Below are positions 1 to 6,211 of a stretch of 10,772 nt of DNA, piece after piece (within the stretch, counting starts at the first letter, position 1; each line of letters opens with the position of its first letter). Both the position numbers and the translations under genes were made by a program. The DNA comes from Leptospira yanagawae serovar Saopaulo str. Sao Paulo = ATCC 700523 (GTDB lineage: Bacteria > Spirochaetota > Leptospiria > Leptospirales > Leptospiraceae), in NCBI RefSeq assembly GCF_000332475.2, contig NZ_AOGX02000001.1, positions 1 through 10,772 on the forward strand, given 5' to 3'. The notes below the pieces were generated by a model. It had not been told where the DNA came from and made no database searches. It saw only the letters and a program-made list of their open reading frames with translations.

Positions 1-91
1 TCAGAGAAAATTTGTTGTTTTCCAAACTATTTGAATTTTTGCAATTTAGCAAAAGGAAAAGAATTAATATTTTTGTTATTTTTCTATTCAT
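1..91 (-). CDS. Lipoprotein, N-terminal fragment (runs off left edge)
   Basis: Reading leftwards from the ATG at 89-91, 30 codons stay open to the window edge. They begin MNRKITKILILFLLLNCKNS. This is a basic start, a hydrophobic stretch and a cysteine at residue 17 in the context LLNC, a relaxed lipobox of the kind seen in spirochaetes, so the product is probably a lipid-anchored envelope protein. The mature protein lies outside the window and cannot be named. The start is only about 20 nt inside site A, and I see no good Shine-Dalgarno sequence before it. The reading frame is short, so the call rests on the signal peptide and on the position: the other cassette genes also start close to a repeat on their right. 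Confidence 0.55.
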   Translation of the reverse strand, partial: MNRKITKILILFLLLNCKNSNSLENNKFSL

Positions 92-110
92 AATTATTTT
101 ATATCTATTG

Positions 111-276
111 CGAATAACGAACTAGACTAGCCGACGTAGGCTGGCCCTGAGTCCCGAACGGGACGTTAGGGATTGGCGCGACGCTTGCGTAAGCAAGAGG
201 AGTGACAAAAGCCTATGTGTCGGAGACCGAACGAGGGCGCAAGTCCCGAAGTGAAGCGGTTAGTCGCTGTTATGCG
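111..276. repeat. attC-like site A
   Basis: First of nine repeats. The left R-like box is CGAATAAC and the right one GTTATGCG. The inner arms GACTAGCCG (left) and CGGTTAGTC (right) pair with one G.T. Inside are the stem ACGTAGGC/GCCTATGT, hairpin 1 (GTCCC/GGGAC) and hairpin 2 (GCTTGC/GCAAG). It lies immediately after the stop codon (280-282) of the one-TM protein gene, so it is taken as that cassette's recombination site. Its right flank (269-285) is the inverted complement of the left flank of site B (1033-1049), 16 of 17 positions, the exception being G.T. Confidence 0.8.
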
Positions 277-279
277 CCG

Positions 280-1017
280 TCATTTTTTATCAAAAATATC
301 ATTAATCAGTTCATCTCTTCGGCTTTTGATAGTTTTGATAGCTTCTTCTGTTAACTCAAATTCGCTTAATGTTCTATGTGTGCCAATATTATTACGTATC
401 CATTTTTCCGCTTCGTGTAATTGTTCGGAAGAATCTAATATTTTTGATTTTTCTAGCTGACTTATTAGATATTGATCTGCATTTGCTTTTCTTAAATCGT
501 CCCACATCGCTATTTGTGCAGAAAGTAAGAAATCGGTTAGTTTTCCTAAATAAACGGCATTAATGAATATTTCTCGCCTAATTTTATTTACCTTCTCATG
601 AAGACTATCTAAAACATCTTTATCAACCTTACCATTATTGTTCTTTTTTGAAGCTGTTAAATCAAATAAAATTTCAAAGAATAGACTATAAACTTCTTTG
701 TATAGCTTTAATCGAATTTCATCACTATTTTTAATTGTAAATTCAATTAAATTAGTCCTTAGCTGTTCATCTCGAAATAATATTGATAGTTCTTTACGAT
801 ACTTTTCTAGAATCTCGTCGGATTTTCGATTTAATTTATTTTTCAATAATACTAATTTTCTAGAATAATCAAATTTAACTCTATTGATCAATTTGACTAT
901 TAAATAGTATGTAAGCAGCAATATAAATAGATTAAAGATACCGTAACTTAATCCATAGATCTGCATTTTTGAATTAATTTGATCTAAAATAACTTGAATA
1001 TTTGCAATTTTTTCCAT
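280..1017 (-). CDS. Hypothetical one-TM, coiled-coil-rich protein
   Basis: The 245-aa product is not one I recognise. Residues 22-43 (YGLSYGIFNLFILLLTYYLI region) form a single hydrophobic segment. After it comes a highly charged, Lys/Glu-rich region (about 45-245) with the pattern of long helices or coiled coils, so a membrane-anchored protein with a large cytoplasmic helical domain is likely. The ATG at 1015-1017 is 34 nt from the TAAC of site B. A weak AGG lies about 8 nt upstream of the start, and there is little room for a private promoter, so transcription from a neighbouring cassette is possible. The TGA stop at 280-282 lies inside the cassette's left terminal inverted repeat. It is the only gene of its cassette. 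Function unknown. Confidence 0.75.
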   Translation of the reverse strand: MEKIANIQVILDQINSKMQIYGLSYGIFNLFILLLTYYLIVKLINRVKFDYSRKLVLLKNKLNRKSDEILEKYRKELSILFRDEQLRTNLIEFTIKNSDEIRLKLYKEVYSLFFEILFDLTASKKNNNGKVDKDVLDSLHEKVNKIRREIFINAVYLGKLTDFLLSAQIAMWDDLRKANADQYLISQLEKSKILDSSEQLHEAEKWIRNNIGTHRTLSEFELTEEAIKTIKSRRDELINDIFDKK

Positions 1018-1041
1018 TTATATTAACCTGTTAAATGATGG

Positions 1042-1207
1042 CGCATAACGAACTAGACTAACCGACGTAGGCTGGCCCTGAGTCCCGGTAACGGGACGTT
1101 AGGGACTGGAACGACACTTGCGAATGCAAGGGGAGTGCCAGAAGCCTATGTGGCGCAGCCCAAGCGAGGGCTTGTCCCGAAGCGAAGCGGTTAGTTGCTG
1201 TTAGCCG
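1042..1207. repeat. attC-like site B
   Basis: Left box CGCATAAC, right box GTTAGCCG. The arms GACTAACCG and CGGTTAGTT pair with a terminal G.T. The stem ACGTAGGC/GCCTATGT, hairpin 1 (GTCCCG, four-base loop, CGGGAC), hairpin 2 (CTTGC, loop, GCAAG) and the third hairpin (GGG, CTTGT, CCC) are present. It lies downstream of the IS-split lipoprotein gene. Its right flank (1200-1215) pairs with the left flank of site C (3110-3125), 15 of 16 positions plus one G.T, across a cassette enlarged by the IS. Confidence 0.8.
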
Positions 1208-1613
1208 AAGTTCACTTTTGACTCATTTTTAGTTTTCGAATTTAAGATTAAAAATGATAAATTAATTGCAATTGGAACTACATAATTCGATCGAATTTCT
1301 AATAAAATCCGTAGATTCTTTATTTTTTTTAGAAAAATCAACGATTTCCAAAGGATTTTTGAATTGGTATTGTCCAGCTTTTGTAGTAGGTGGAAGTCTT
1401 CGTTCGCTAGTAACAACAAAGATTTTTGAGTTATCAGAAATAACTCTCATTTCAGTGATAGTTCCATAGTCTTTATCAATTTGTTGAGAACACATAAATC
1501 TAGCGGTATAACTTTCGTAATCGTTTAAATCAATCTGTTGGGGCGGATTTGTTAAAATGTCAGTACATTTTGATTTTGCAAGATTTAGAACAGAATTTAG
1601 AAAAGAGTAAGCG

Positions 1614-1617
1614 GAGC
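1614..1617. repeat. Target-site duplication GAGC, left copy
   Basis: GAGC directly abuts the left IS end. The same four bases abut the right end at 2805-2808. A 4-bp duplication is what the IS407 subgroup of IS3 elements makes. Confidence 0.85.
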
Positions 1618-1670
1618 TGACCTGCCCCCATTTTCAGTACCAATGGATAAGTTAGTTTTCTCTAAACATT

Positions 1671-2474
1671 TCAACCATAAGATCGCTTAAACTCTGAAGG
1701 AGTCAAGTAATTCAATGAAGAGTGAAGACGCTCGTCGTTGTATTCCTTTTGGAAAATTCGCAAAGCATCGGTTAACTCTCTTTGATTTTTAAAGTAGTGT
1801 AGATTCAAACACTCATCTCTAAGTTTACCATTGAAACTTTCTATAAATGCATTTTGTGTTGGTTTTCCTTTTTCAATAAAGTGAATTTCTATCCCCTTAT
1901 CTTCTGCCCATTTCTGGAAGTCTTTGGATGTAAATTCTGTTCCATTATCCAAAACAAATGCTCTTGGAAGTCTTTCGAGGGTGTTTAAATATCTGATCAA
2001 CTTTTCTGACGAAAAAGTAAACTCTGCCTGAAGTATGGTATTCTCTCTTGTTAAATGATCAATACCTGTTAAAATTCTTTGCTTTCTTCCATCAATCGTC
2101 CGTTCGAAAACAAAGTCCATTGACCAAACTTCGTTTGAATTCTTAGGCAATGGTAGTTGCTGTGATGATGCATTTCTTTTCTTTCGCTTCGGTTTTGTCC
2201 TTATTTTAAGCCCTTCTAAGCAATATAGTCGATATACTTTCTTATGATTGATTGTCCTACCCGACCTTCTTAACCTTCGGTAAATTCGTCGATAGCCTTC
2301 CCGTTTCCATCGAAAAGCAAGTCTTCGAATTTCGTTCATTGTCTCTTCATCAATAGCTTTCGGCTGATAATAATAACTTGATTTAGGAAGAAGAACAACA
2401 TCTAGGCTTCTGTTTAGAGAAAGTCCCTCTTCAACTAGCAGATCAACTGCTCTCTCCTTCGTTGATCTGCTCAA
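1671..2474 (-). CDS. IS3-family transposase OrfB (DDE integrase domain)
   Basis: The 267-aa protein supplies the catalytic domain of the IS3 transposase. An HTH_21-like region lies at about residues 40-95 and the rve-type DDE core at about 115-260. The catalytic residues are D120 (WSMDFV), D176 (VLDNGTEF) and E212 (NAFIESFNGKLR). The last two are 35 residues apart, the classic DD(35)E spacing, with R219 at +7. Its first codon is TTG at 2472-2474, overlapping the TGA stop of orfA. It is more likely made as an OrfAB fusion by -1 frameshifting at 2477-2483 than from its own start. The fusion would be about 355 aa. No key residue is missing. Confidence 0.93.
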   Translation of the reverse strand: MSRSTKERAVDLLVEEGLSLNRSLDVVLLPKSSYYYQPKAIDEETMNEIRRLAFRWKREGYRRIYRRLRRSGRTINHKKVYRLYCLEGLKIRTKPKRKKRNASSQQLPLPKNSNEVWSMDFVFERTIDGRKQRILTGIDHLTRENTILQAEFTFSSEKLIRYLNTLERLPRAFVLDNGTEFTSKDFQKWAEDKGIEIHFIEKGKPTQNAFIESFNGKLRDECLNLHYFKNQRELTDALRIFQKEYNDERLHSSLNYLTPSEFKRSYG

Positions 2475-2737
2475 AACTTTTTTCCCAAAACATTCTTAAT
2501 TGCTTGGATTTCGAGAGCCATGTCAGCTACCAATCTTTTGAGATTTGAATTTTCCTGCTCGAGTGCCTTCATCTTCTTGATTTCGCTAAGCTCCATTCCT
2601 CCATACTTGTTACGCCAGCGATAAAATGTTTGTTCAGTGATTCCGTATTTTCGTGAAAGTTCCTTGATTGGAATACCTGTTTCTGCTTCCTTTAATATCC
2701 GAAAAATCTCGCTTTCTTCTATCTTCTTTCTTGCCAT
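2471..2737 (-). CDS. IS3-family transposase OrfA (DNA-binding subunit)
   Basis: The 88-aa protein has a helix-turn-helix at about residues 8-45 (the ETGIPIKELSRKYGITEQTF region, then YRWRNKYGG), which binds the IS ends. A leucine-zipper-like helix at about 50-85 (KALEQENSNLKRLVADMALE) mediates oligomerisation in this family. A strong ribosome site AGGAGAGAG precedes the ATG. OrfA ends at TGA 2471-2473, just past the A AAA AAG slippery site, in the normal arrangement for IS3 elements. Confidence 0.93.
   Translation of the reverse strand: MARKKIEESEIFRILKEAETGIPIKELSRKYGITEQTFYRWRNKYGGMELSEIKKMKALEQENSNLKRLVADMALEIQAIKNVLGKKF
2477..2483 (-). promoter_or_regulatory. -1 programmed frameshift site A AAA AAG
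   Basis: On the minus strand the heptamer AAAAAAG falls in the orfA frame as xxA AAA AAG. Slipping back one base places the ribosome in the orfB frame (next codons GTT TTG AGC). This is the standard IS3-family signal for making the OrfAB transposase. No downstream stimulatory structure was identified by eye. Confidence 0.8.
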
Positions 2738-2804
2738 AATGCTCTCTCCTTAATATCGGAGAAAACTAACTTAAATATCGGTGCAGTTTTTGGGGAGCAG
2801 GTCA

Positions 2805-2808
2805 GAGC
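2805..2808. repeat. Target-site duplication GAGC, right copy
   Basis: Matches 1614-1617 and directly follows the right IS end. Keeping only one copy when the IS is removed restores the lipoprotein reading frame. Confidence 0.85.
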
Positions 2809-3117
2809 TTGTATTTCTGAATGATTGCTTAACGATGATCCATTCAACGTTTTGGATATCTTTATCGCTAGGAATCCATTCTTTTAAAGATTCGTTTTGT
2901 TCGTTTTTATCCGTAATGAGTTTCCACTCTATAGAAATAGGAAGTTTTAGATTGATATCAATGATTGGATTTTGCTGTTTTTGGATACTTGCGCAACCAA
3001 TAAAGAAAAGAATAACTGGCAGTAATAGTTTCATAAAAAATCTCCTTTGATTTTCCGTATATTGATAATTTGGCATATTGTTTTAAATTCTTTTTTATTG
3101 TTTCAATTTGTGAATTT

Positions 3118-3283
3118 CGGCTAACGAACTAGCCTTAACGACGTTCCTCGGAGCTGAGCCTCTGTAAGAGGCGGTAGCGTCGGCACATCTCCTTGCTTTG
3201 CAAGGAGTGTGACGGAGAGGAATGTGCCGAAGGCCAAGCGAGGGCGTAAGACCCGAAGCGAAGCGTTAAGGCGCGGTTATGCG
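3118..3283. repeat. attC-like site C (variant core)
   Basis: Left box CGGCTAAC, right box GTTATGCG. The core diverges in sequence but keeps the fold. The arms GCCTTAACG/CGTTAAGGC pair perfectly. The long stem is ACGTTCCTC/GAGGAATGT instead of ACGTAGGC/GCCTATGT. Hairpin 1 is GCCTC/GAGGC and hairpin 2 is CTCCTTGC/GCAAGGAG. Its right flank (3276-3291) pairs with the left flank of site D (4425-4440), 15 of 16 plus one G.T. With site G it forms a second core subtype. Confidence 0.8.
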
Positions 3284-3374
3284 TCGTGTTTTTTACTAAT
3301 TATATATTAATATATTTAGTTTCACTACATATTGAAATTGAATGTGCTGGTGGTTCTTTAATATCATTTGAGAG

Positions 3375-3407
3375 ACCCAATCGAAAATTTTATTATTCTA
3401 ATTGGGT
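3375..3407. repeat. Small inverted repeat in a noncoding tail
   Basis: ACCCAAT (3375-3381) and ATTGGGT (3401-3407) could form a 7-bp stem with a 19-base AT-rich loop. It lies in the 143-bp noncoding stretch between site C and the stop codon of the PH/SHOCT gene. The short T-run (TTTT, 3407-3410) follows it only on the + strand, so it is not a convincing terminator for the minus-strand genes. Apart from it I see nothing in 3284-3426. Confidence 0.25.
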
Positions 3408-3426
3408 TTTGCTAAGAATTGATTTT

Positions 3427-4122
3427 CTAAAAATTTTTAGATAAAATTTTTGACTTTATTTCTTGGAATTCGGAGTCATTAATTGCCCCCGCGTCCAACA
3501 AAGCTTTTGCTTTTTGTATCTCTTCTGTAACGGTGCCAGTATTACTGGATTTTGTTTCGGATTGGGTTTGTTGATTAGGAGACGAGTGGACAGTTACACC
3601 ACCAGCAGCAGCTCTGAGTTCTTCTAGACCACGGACTCTTCTTTTTTCTTCCCATGCTTGTTCTTCAGATTGAGCCTTTTTATAAATCTCAGATGCCGAT
3701 TTTGATTCAACACCTGGAATTGATATGATTTGATTTAAAGCAGTAAAACTAAGATTGCTGCCGCATAAATCTGGAAGTGCATTCTCTGAGATCTGTGCGT
3801 CATGTAAATCCTTCCATTGAAAATCATTCATAGAAAATCCGCCCAGTAAGCCACGGGCAATTAGAATTATGCGAGAATTAGTGATTCCTATGACTTTTCT
3901 ACGAGAATAAAACGCGAAAGGGCGAGTTTGAATTCCTTTGGCAATTAATGTTTCATCTTTCATCAATGTTTCTAAAAGTTTCTTCTCTGCTTTGTCTATT
4001 CTCGTTGTAGATTTATGAAAAACCAAGAAGTAATACAAAGGTATAAGTGGAATACCAAATATAGATACTGCACTGATTATGGCAATACCTGCTAAAATGA
4101 TAATGTTTAATATTCCTGCCAT
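3427..4122 (-). CDS. Membrane protein with bacterial PH-like and SHOCT domains
   Basis: The 231-aa protein has a hydrophobic N-terminus (residues 3-35), which probably anchors it in the inner membrane. Residues about 45-150 look like a bacterial PH domain of the YokE type: a basic beta-rich stretch, FYSRRKVIGITNSRIILIAR, in the place where these proteins read 'lalTnkRli'. A Gln/Ser/Thr-rich linker follows (about 172-197). The last 30 residues (TEEIQKAKALLDAGAINDSEFQEIKSKIL) are a clear SHOCT motif, a short C-terminal oligomerisation module. It starts 4 bp after the stop of the DUF4177-like gene, with AGGAAG as ribosome site, so the two form an operon. The role is unknown; such proteins are common in mobile DNA. 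Confidence 0.8.
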   Translation of the reverse strand: MAGILNIIILAGIAIISAVSIFGIPLIPLYYFLVFHKSTTRIDKAEKKLLETLMKDETLIAKGIQTRPFAFYSRRKVIGITNSRIILIARGLLGGFSMNDFQWKDLHDAQISENALPDLCGSNLSFTALNQIISIPGVESKSASEIYKKAQSEEQAWEEKRRVRGLEELRAAAGGVTVHSSPNQQTQSETKSSNTGTVTEEIQKAKALLDAGAINDSEFQEIKSKILSKNF

Positions 4123-4126
4123 AAAT

Positions 4127-4309
4127 CTATCTTCTTCCTGTTATGAATGCTGATGGGTGCCCAGGTAAACCTGTAGTCGTGATAGAGAAGACATCGTATC
4201 CTTCTTTTGAAAGTTTACTAGAGGCCTCTTCTATTTTAGGACCTAGTTTTTGAAAACTACTTTTAAAAAAACCTGCTTTAGTCTCGACAACAATTGTTTT
4301 GTATTCCAT
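4127..4309 (-). CDS. Small DUF4177-like protein
   Basis: The 60-aa product (MEYKTIVVETKAGFFKSS...) has the pattern of DUF4177: a first strand with YK.IVVE, a middle helix (KIEEASSKLSKEGYDV) and a last strand ending FITGRR. The ATG at 4309 is preferred over upstream in-frame starts at 4318 and 4402. GAAAAGG (4321-4327) is spaced properly for it, and a TATAAT (4346-4351) lies inside the longer reading frame, which suggests that transcription starts within it. It is the first gene of a two-gene cassette with the PH/SHOCT protein. Function unknown; the family assignment is by eye. Confidence 0.6.
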   Translation of the reverse strand: MEYKTIVVETKAGFFKSSFQKLGPKIEEASSKLSKEGYDVFSITTTGLPGHPSAFITGRR

Positions 4310-4345
4310 TTTAGACATTTCCTTTTCGGGTGATTTGTCAGAATT

Positions 4346-4351
4346 ATTATA
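4346..4351 (-). promoter_or_regulatory. Candidate -10 box TATAAT for the DUF4177/SHOCT operon
   Basis: A perfect TATAAT on the minus strand, 36 bp before the chosen ATG at 4309. A TTGACT lies only 12 bp upstream of it, which is too close for a standard -35, so the promoter may rely on the -10 alone or use a shifted -10 (TAATTC, 17-bp spacing). Confidence 0.4.
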
Positions 4352-4432
4352 TATGAAAATTAAAGTCAAATAAAAAATAACAGACGTTCCTTGGTACAAC
4401 ATTTAATCATTTCTTATCAATTTTAAACATGA

Positions 4433-4597
4433 CGCATAACGAATTAGCTAACCAACGTAGGCTGACCCTGAGTCCCGGGACGGGACGTTAGGGACTGGAA
4501 CGACACTTGCGCAAGCAAGGGGAGTGCCAGAAGCCTATGTGTCGCAGACCGAGCGAGGGCGAAGTCCCGAAGCGAAGCGGTTAGATGCTGTTATACG
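4433..4597. repeat. attC-like site D
   Basis: Left box CGCATAAC, right box GTTATACG. It is the only copy with GAATTAG instead of GAACTAG after the left box. The arms pair over CTAACC/GGTTAG. The stem ACGTAGGC/GCCTATGT, hairpin 1 (GTCCCG/CGGGAC) and hairpin 2 (CTTGC/GCAAG) are intact. It follows the first HigBA operon (stop at 4610). Its right flank (4590-4607) pairs with the left flank of site E (5363-5380), 17 of 18 plus one G.T. Confidence 0.8.
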
Positions 4598-4609
4598 ACG
4601 TGCTTGGGT

Positions 4610-4915
4610 TTAACTGGCTTTAAGTTCTTTATATTTTTTTATTGCTCTTAACTCATTTTTCAATTCATACTGTTTTATTTCTAAATCATAATGAGCTTGA
4701 ATAGAGAGCCAGAACTCAGGAGAATTTCCGAAGAATTTAGAGAATCGTAAAGCCGTATCTGCAGTGATTGCTCTTTTTCCATGAATAATTTCACTAATTC
4801 TTTTTTGATCGATAAGGGTACTTTGTGCCAGTTTATAAGCAGATAATTCCATAGGTTTAAGAAAGTCTTCTAAGAGAATTTCCCCAGGATGAATGTTCAT
4901 AAGTTCTTTATTCAT
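4610..4915 (-). CDS. higA: HigA-type antitoxin (XRE family)
   Basis: The 101-aa protein carries the signature HPGEILLEDFLKPM (about 9-22), then a helix-turn-helix at about 25-60 with RISEIIHGKRAITADTALRFSKFFGNS. This is diagnostic of the HigA/VapI branch of XRE antitoxins. It binds and neutralises the HigB product and, in known cases, represses the operon through the HTH. It is the second gene, 11 bp after higB, with a ribosome site AAGGAGA before its ATG. It is a close paralogue of the antitoxin at 6461-6763, conserved almost throughout the HTH. Toxin-first order is typical of higBA. Confidence 0.92.
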   Translation of the reverse strand: MNKELMNIHPGEILLEDFLKPMELSAYKLAQSTLIDQKRISEIIHGKRAITADTALRFSKFFGNSPEFWLSIQAHYDLEIKQYELKNELRAIKKYKELKAS

Positions 4916-4926
4916 ACAGAATCTCC

Positions 4927-5208
4927 TTAATGATAATCTACAATTTCAACGTTTTCGACAGAGCCATTATTCCAGTTAAAACAGATTCTATATTTCATAT
5001 TAATACTTATTGAATGTTGCCCAGATCGGTCGTCAGTAAGCTGGTGCAGTCTATTTCCGGGTGGTGTCTTTAAATCGTCTAGATTTTTAGCACTATCGAT
5101 ATGGATCATTTTCCTTCTAGCGGTTCTTTGAATATCCTTTGGAAATTTTTTAGATAAAGCACCATTCCAAATTGCTTCAGTTTCTTTATCTCTGAAGGAT
5201 TTTATCAC
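4927..5208 (-). CDS. higB: HigB-type mRNA interferase toxin (RelE superfamily)
   Basis: The 93-aa protein matches the full length of HigB toxins, which cleave mRNA on the ribosome. The family blocks are visible: SFRDKETE (4-11), LDDLKTPPGNRLHQL (43-57), GQHSISIN..YRICFNW (63-79) and the C-terminal VEIVDYH. The start codon is GTG (5206-5208), not ATG, and no Shine-Dalgarno sequence precedes it. The -10-like box ends only 6 nt upstream, so a leaderless mRNA is likely. It is about 59% identical (55 of 93 by hand) to the toxin at 6775-7056. Confidence 0.92.
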   Translation of the reverse strand: MIKSFRDKETEAIWNGALSKKFPKDIQRTARRKMIHIDSAKNLDDLKTPPGNRLHQLTDDRSGQHSISINMKYRICFNWNNGSVENVEIVDYH

Positions 5209-5214
5209 AAGTCA

Positions 5215-5243
5215 ATGCTGGTGTATTAGGATACTAGTGTCAA
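5215..5243 (-). promoter_or_regulatory. Promoter of higBA copy 1 (leaderless geometry)
   Basis: TTGACA (5238-5243), 17-bp spacer, CAGCAT (5215-5220, a weak -10), then 6 nt to the GTG start. The -35 is perfect. The -10 is poor, but its position matches the stronger promoters of the other two toxin-antitoxin cassettes. Confidence 0.55.
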
Positions 5244-5372
5244 GCGCTATTAGTGGTAATTGAGAGATATTTTGATTAAAGGAAATGACCTCAAATGAAG
5301 ACTTTTCTGCATTTCTTACCTTGTCTGTATCAAACAGATTTGAAATTTAAAAGTTTATATTTCCAAGCATGT

Positions 5373-5537
5373 CGTATAACGAACTAGGGGAGACGACGTT
5401 CCCTGACCCTGAGTCCCAACGGGACGTTAGGGACTGGCACGGAGTTTGCGGATGCAAACGAGTGACAGAAAGGGAATGTGTCGCAGACCAAGCGAGGGCG
5501 TAAGTCCCGAAGCGCAGCGTTTCCCCGAAGTTATACG
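5373..5537. repeat. attC-like site E (mosaic core)
   Basis: Left box CGTATAAC, right box GTTATACG. The arms are unlike any other copy (GGGGAGACG with CGTTTCCCC, one G.T) yet still pair. The long stem ACGTTCCCT/AGGGAATGT resembles the C/G subtype, while hairpin 1 (GTCCC/GGGAC) is of the common type. Hairpin 2 is TTTGC/GCAAA. It is thus a mosaic of the two subtypes. Its right flank (5530-5547) pairs with the left flank of site F (6270-6287), 16 of 18 plus two G.T pairs. Confidence 0.8.
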
Positions 5538-5547
5538 ACGTTTGAAA

Positions 5548-5829
5548 CTAAGCCGAAAGTTTTCTGTTTTTAATTGATATTTCCATATCTAATGCATGGC
5601 ATACTTTCAAAAATGTAGATAAGTTGCAATTAACGCCATTTTCAATTTTTGATAGTTGCTGTTGAGTAACATGTGCTTTTTTCGCTAAATCAGATTGTGA
5701 TAATCCCTTTTTTTCTCTCAAAGATTGTAACTCAATAGAGATATTAACAAGTTCTTTCTCTTCCTCAAATTTTTCCTTAAATGATCTACTTTTTAATTTA
5801 GTATCTAAATGATTCTTTAACGATCTCAT
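5548..5829 (-). CDS. XRE-family antitoxin (second TA system)
   Basis: The 93-aa protein has a charged N-terminal helix (about 1-30) followed by a compact XRE helix-turn-helix at about 33-85 (LQSLREKKGLSQSDLAKKAHVTQQQLSKIENG). It is probably the antitoxin and autorepressor for the RelE-like toxin just upstream, acting on the palindrome at 6212-6243. Its ATG overlaps the toxin's stop by 4 bp, indicating translational coupling, and a strong AAGGAGTT lies inside the toxin gene just before it. The stop at 5548-5550 abuts the cassette's terminal inverted repeat. It is not of the HigA/VapI type found in the neighbouring cassettes. Confidence 0.88.
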   Translation of the reverse strand: MRSLKNHLDTKLKSRSFKEKFEEEKELVNISIELQSLREKKGLSQSDLAKKAHVTQQQLSKIENGVNCNLSTFLKVCHALDMEISIKNRKLSA

Positions 5830-6209
5830 AAATTTAACTCCTTTAAGTTTTTTTCAGTATATTTTTGTAAGAAAGTTTCTCTTCTTTTAATAGCTTTGCT
5901 AATTTCAGCTTTAGGAACTTTTTCTGTATTTTTAACAAATTGATTTGTAAGTATAATATAGTCTTTATAACAAAAGAAATATAAAATTCTAATCTGCGAT
6001 CCAGAAAGTTTAATTCTTAATTCATGAATTCCATCAATTAAAAGATCTGCGTATGGTCTAGGGAGATTTGGGCCTAACTCAGCAAGTTTATCTAACCAAG
6101 CGAATATTTTTGCCTGGTTTCTTTCATCCTTAGAATTTATGAAAATCTCAATTTCGGAAGGTATATCCTTTTTTTCCGAAAAATAGAGAATTTTCCATTT
6201 CTTTTGCAC
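5826..6209 (-). CDS. RelE/HigB-type toxin, phage Gp49-like family
   Basis: The 127-aa product fits the PF05973 (phage-derived Gp49-like/HigB) toxin family. It has the ordered features LGPNLPRPYADLL, a DGIHELRIKLSGSQIRILYFF beta-hairpin with the conserved ELR and R.LY, an internal strand (YIILTNQFVKN) and a final helix (KAEISKAIKRRETFL). It should act as a ribosome-dependent mRNA interferase. The longest frame starts at an ATG at 6218, but that ATG overlaps the -10 box. I choose the GTG at 6207-6209, 5 nt after the -10, matching the other toxin cassettes. The gene is followed by its antitoxin with a 4-bp overlap. Confidence 0.85.
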   Translation of the reverse strand: MQKKWKILYFSEKKDIPSEIEIFINSKDERNQAKIFAWLDKLAELGPNLPRPYADLLIDGIHELRIKLSGSQIRILYFFCYKDYIILTNQFVKNTEKVPKAEISKAIKRRETFLQKYTEKNLKELNL

Positions 6210-6211
6210 AC

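Larger units (their letters stand above)
1618..2804 (-). mobile_element. Complete IS3-family element, IS407-like, 1187 bp
   Basis: The element is bounded by imperfect inverted repeats. The left end starts TGACCTGCCCCCA, and the right end, read inwards, starts TGACCTGCTCCCCA. A second block of 15 identical bases (1648-1662 and 2759-2773, TAAGTTAGTTTTCTC) extends the match about 45 bp inwards. It is flanked by GAGC on both sides and carries orfA and orfB on the minus strand with a -1 frameshift signal at their junction. Intact ends, an intact duplication and open reading frames suggest a recent insertion and a possibly active element. Assignment to the IS407 subgroup rests on the 4-bp duplication, the TGACCTGC ends and the WSMDFV motif. 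Confidence 0.9.
1262..3034 (-). pseudogene. Lipoprotein gene split by IS3-family element
   Basis: The 5' part runs from the ATG at 3034 to 2805 and the 3' part from 1613 to 1262. The start is chosen because AAAGGAGA lies just upstream (3041-3048) and the first residues MKLLLPVILFFIGCAS give a signal peptide with the lipobox FIGC. In-frame translation of the upstream extension to 3076 is not needed. Removing the IS (1618-2804) and one copy of the GAGC duplication joins the halves in frame: 230 + 352 = 582 nt, giving 193 codons plus TAA. The restored protein would be a lipid-anchored envelope protein of unknown family. As it stands, the 5' part continues about ten codons into the IS and stops. 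The 3' part has an internal ATG (1495) but no obvious expression signal. It is the only gene of its cassette. Confidence 0.85.

Noticed and set aside
111..276. Repeats as independent MITEs or REP-like insertions
   Set aside because: No target duplications flank single copies, and flank complementarity runs between the two ends of one inter-repeat unit rather than across one repeat. That fits circles, not independent insertion.
215..563. Open frames on the + strand at 215-460 and 369-563
   Set aside because: The first begins inside the repeat core and both run antisense to the 245-aa gene. Their composition follows the reverse of that gene, with no ribosome site.
1201..1469. Open frames at 1201-1419 (-) and 1266-1469 (+)
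   Set aside because: Both overlap the 3' half of the split lipoprotein in other frames. The reconstructed gene explains the region.
2781..3050. An 89-aa + strand frame
   Set aside because: It is antisense to the lipoprotein half and crosses the IS boundary.
2771..3076. A 101-aa protein as a complete gene
   Set aside because: Its last residues are encoded by the IS end and its first 14 residues precede a better start with a ribosome site. It is the 5' part of the split lipoprotein gene.
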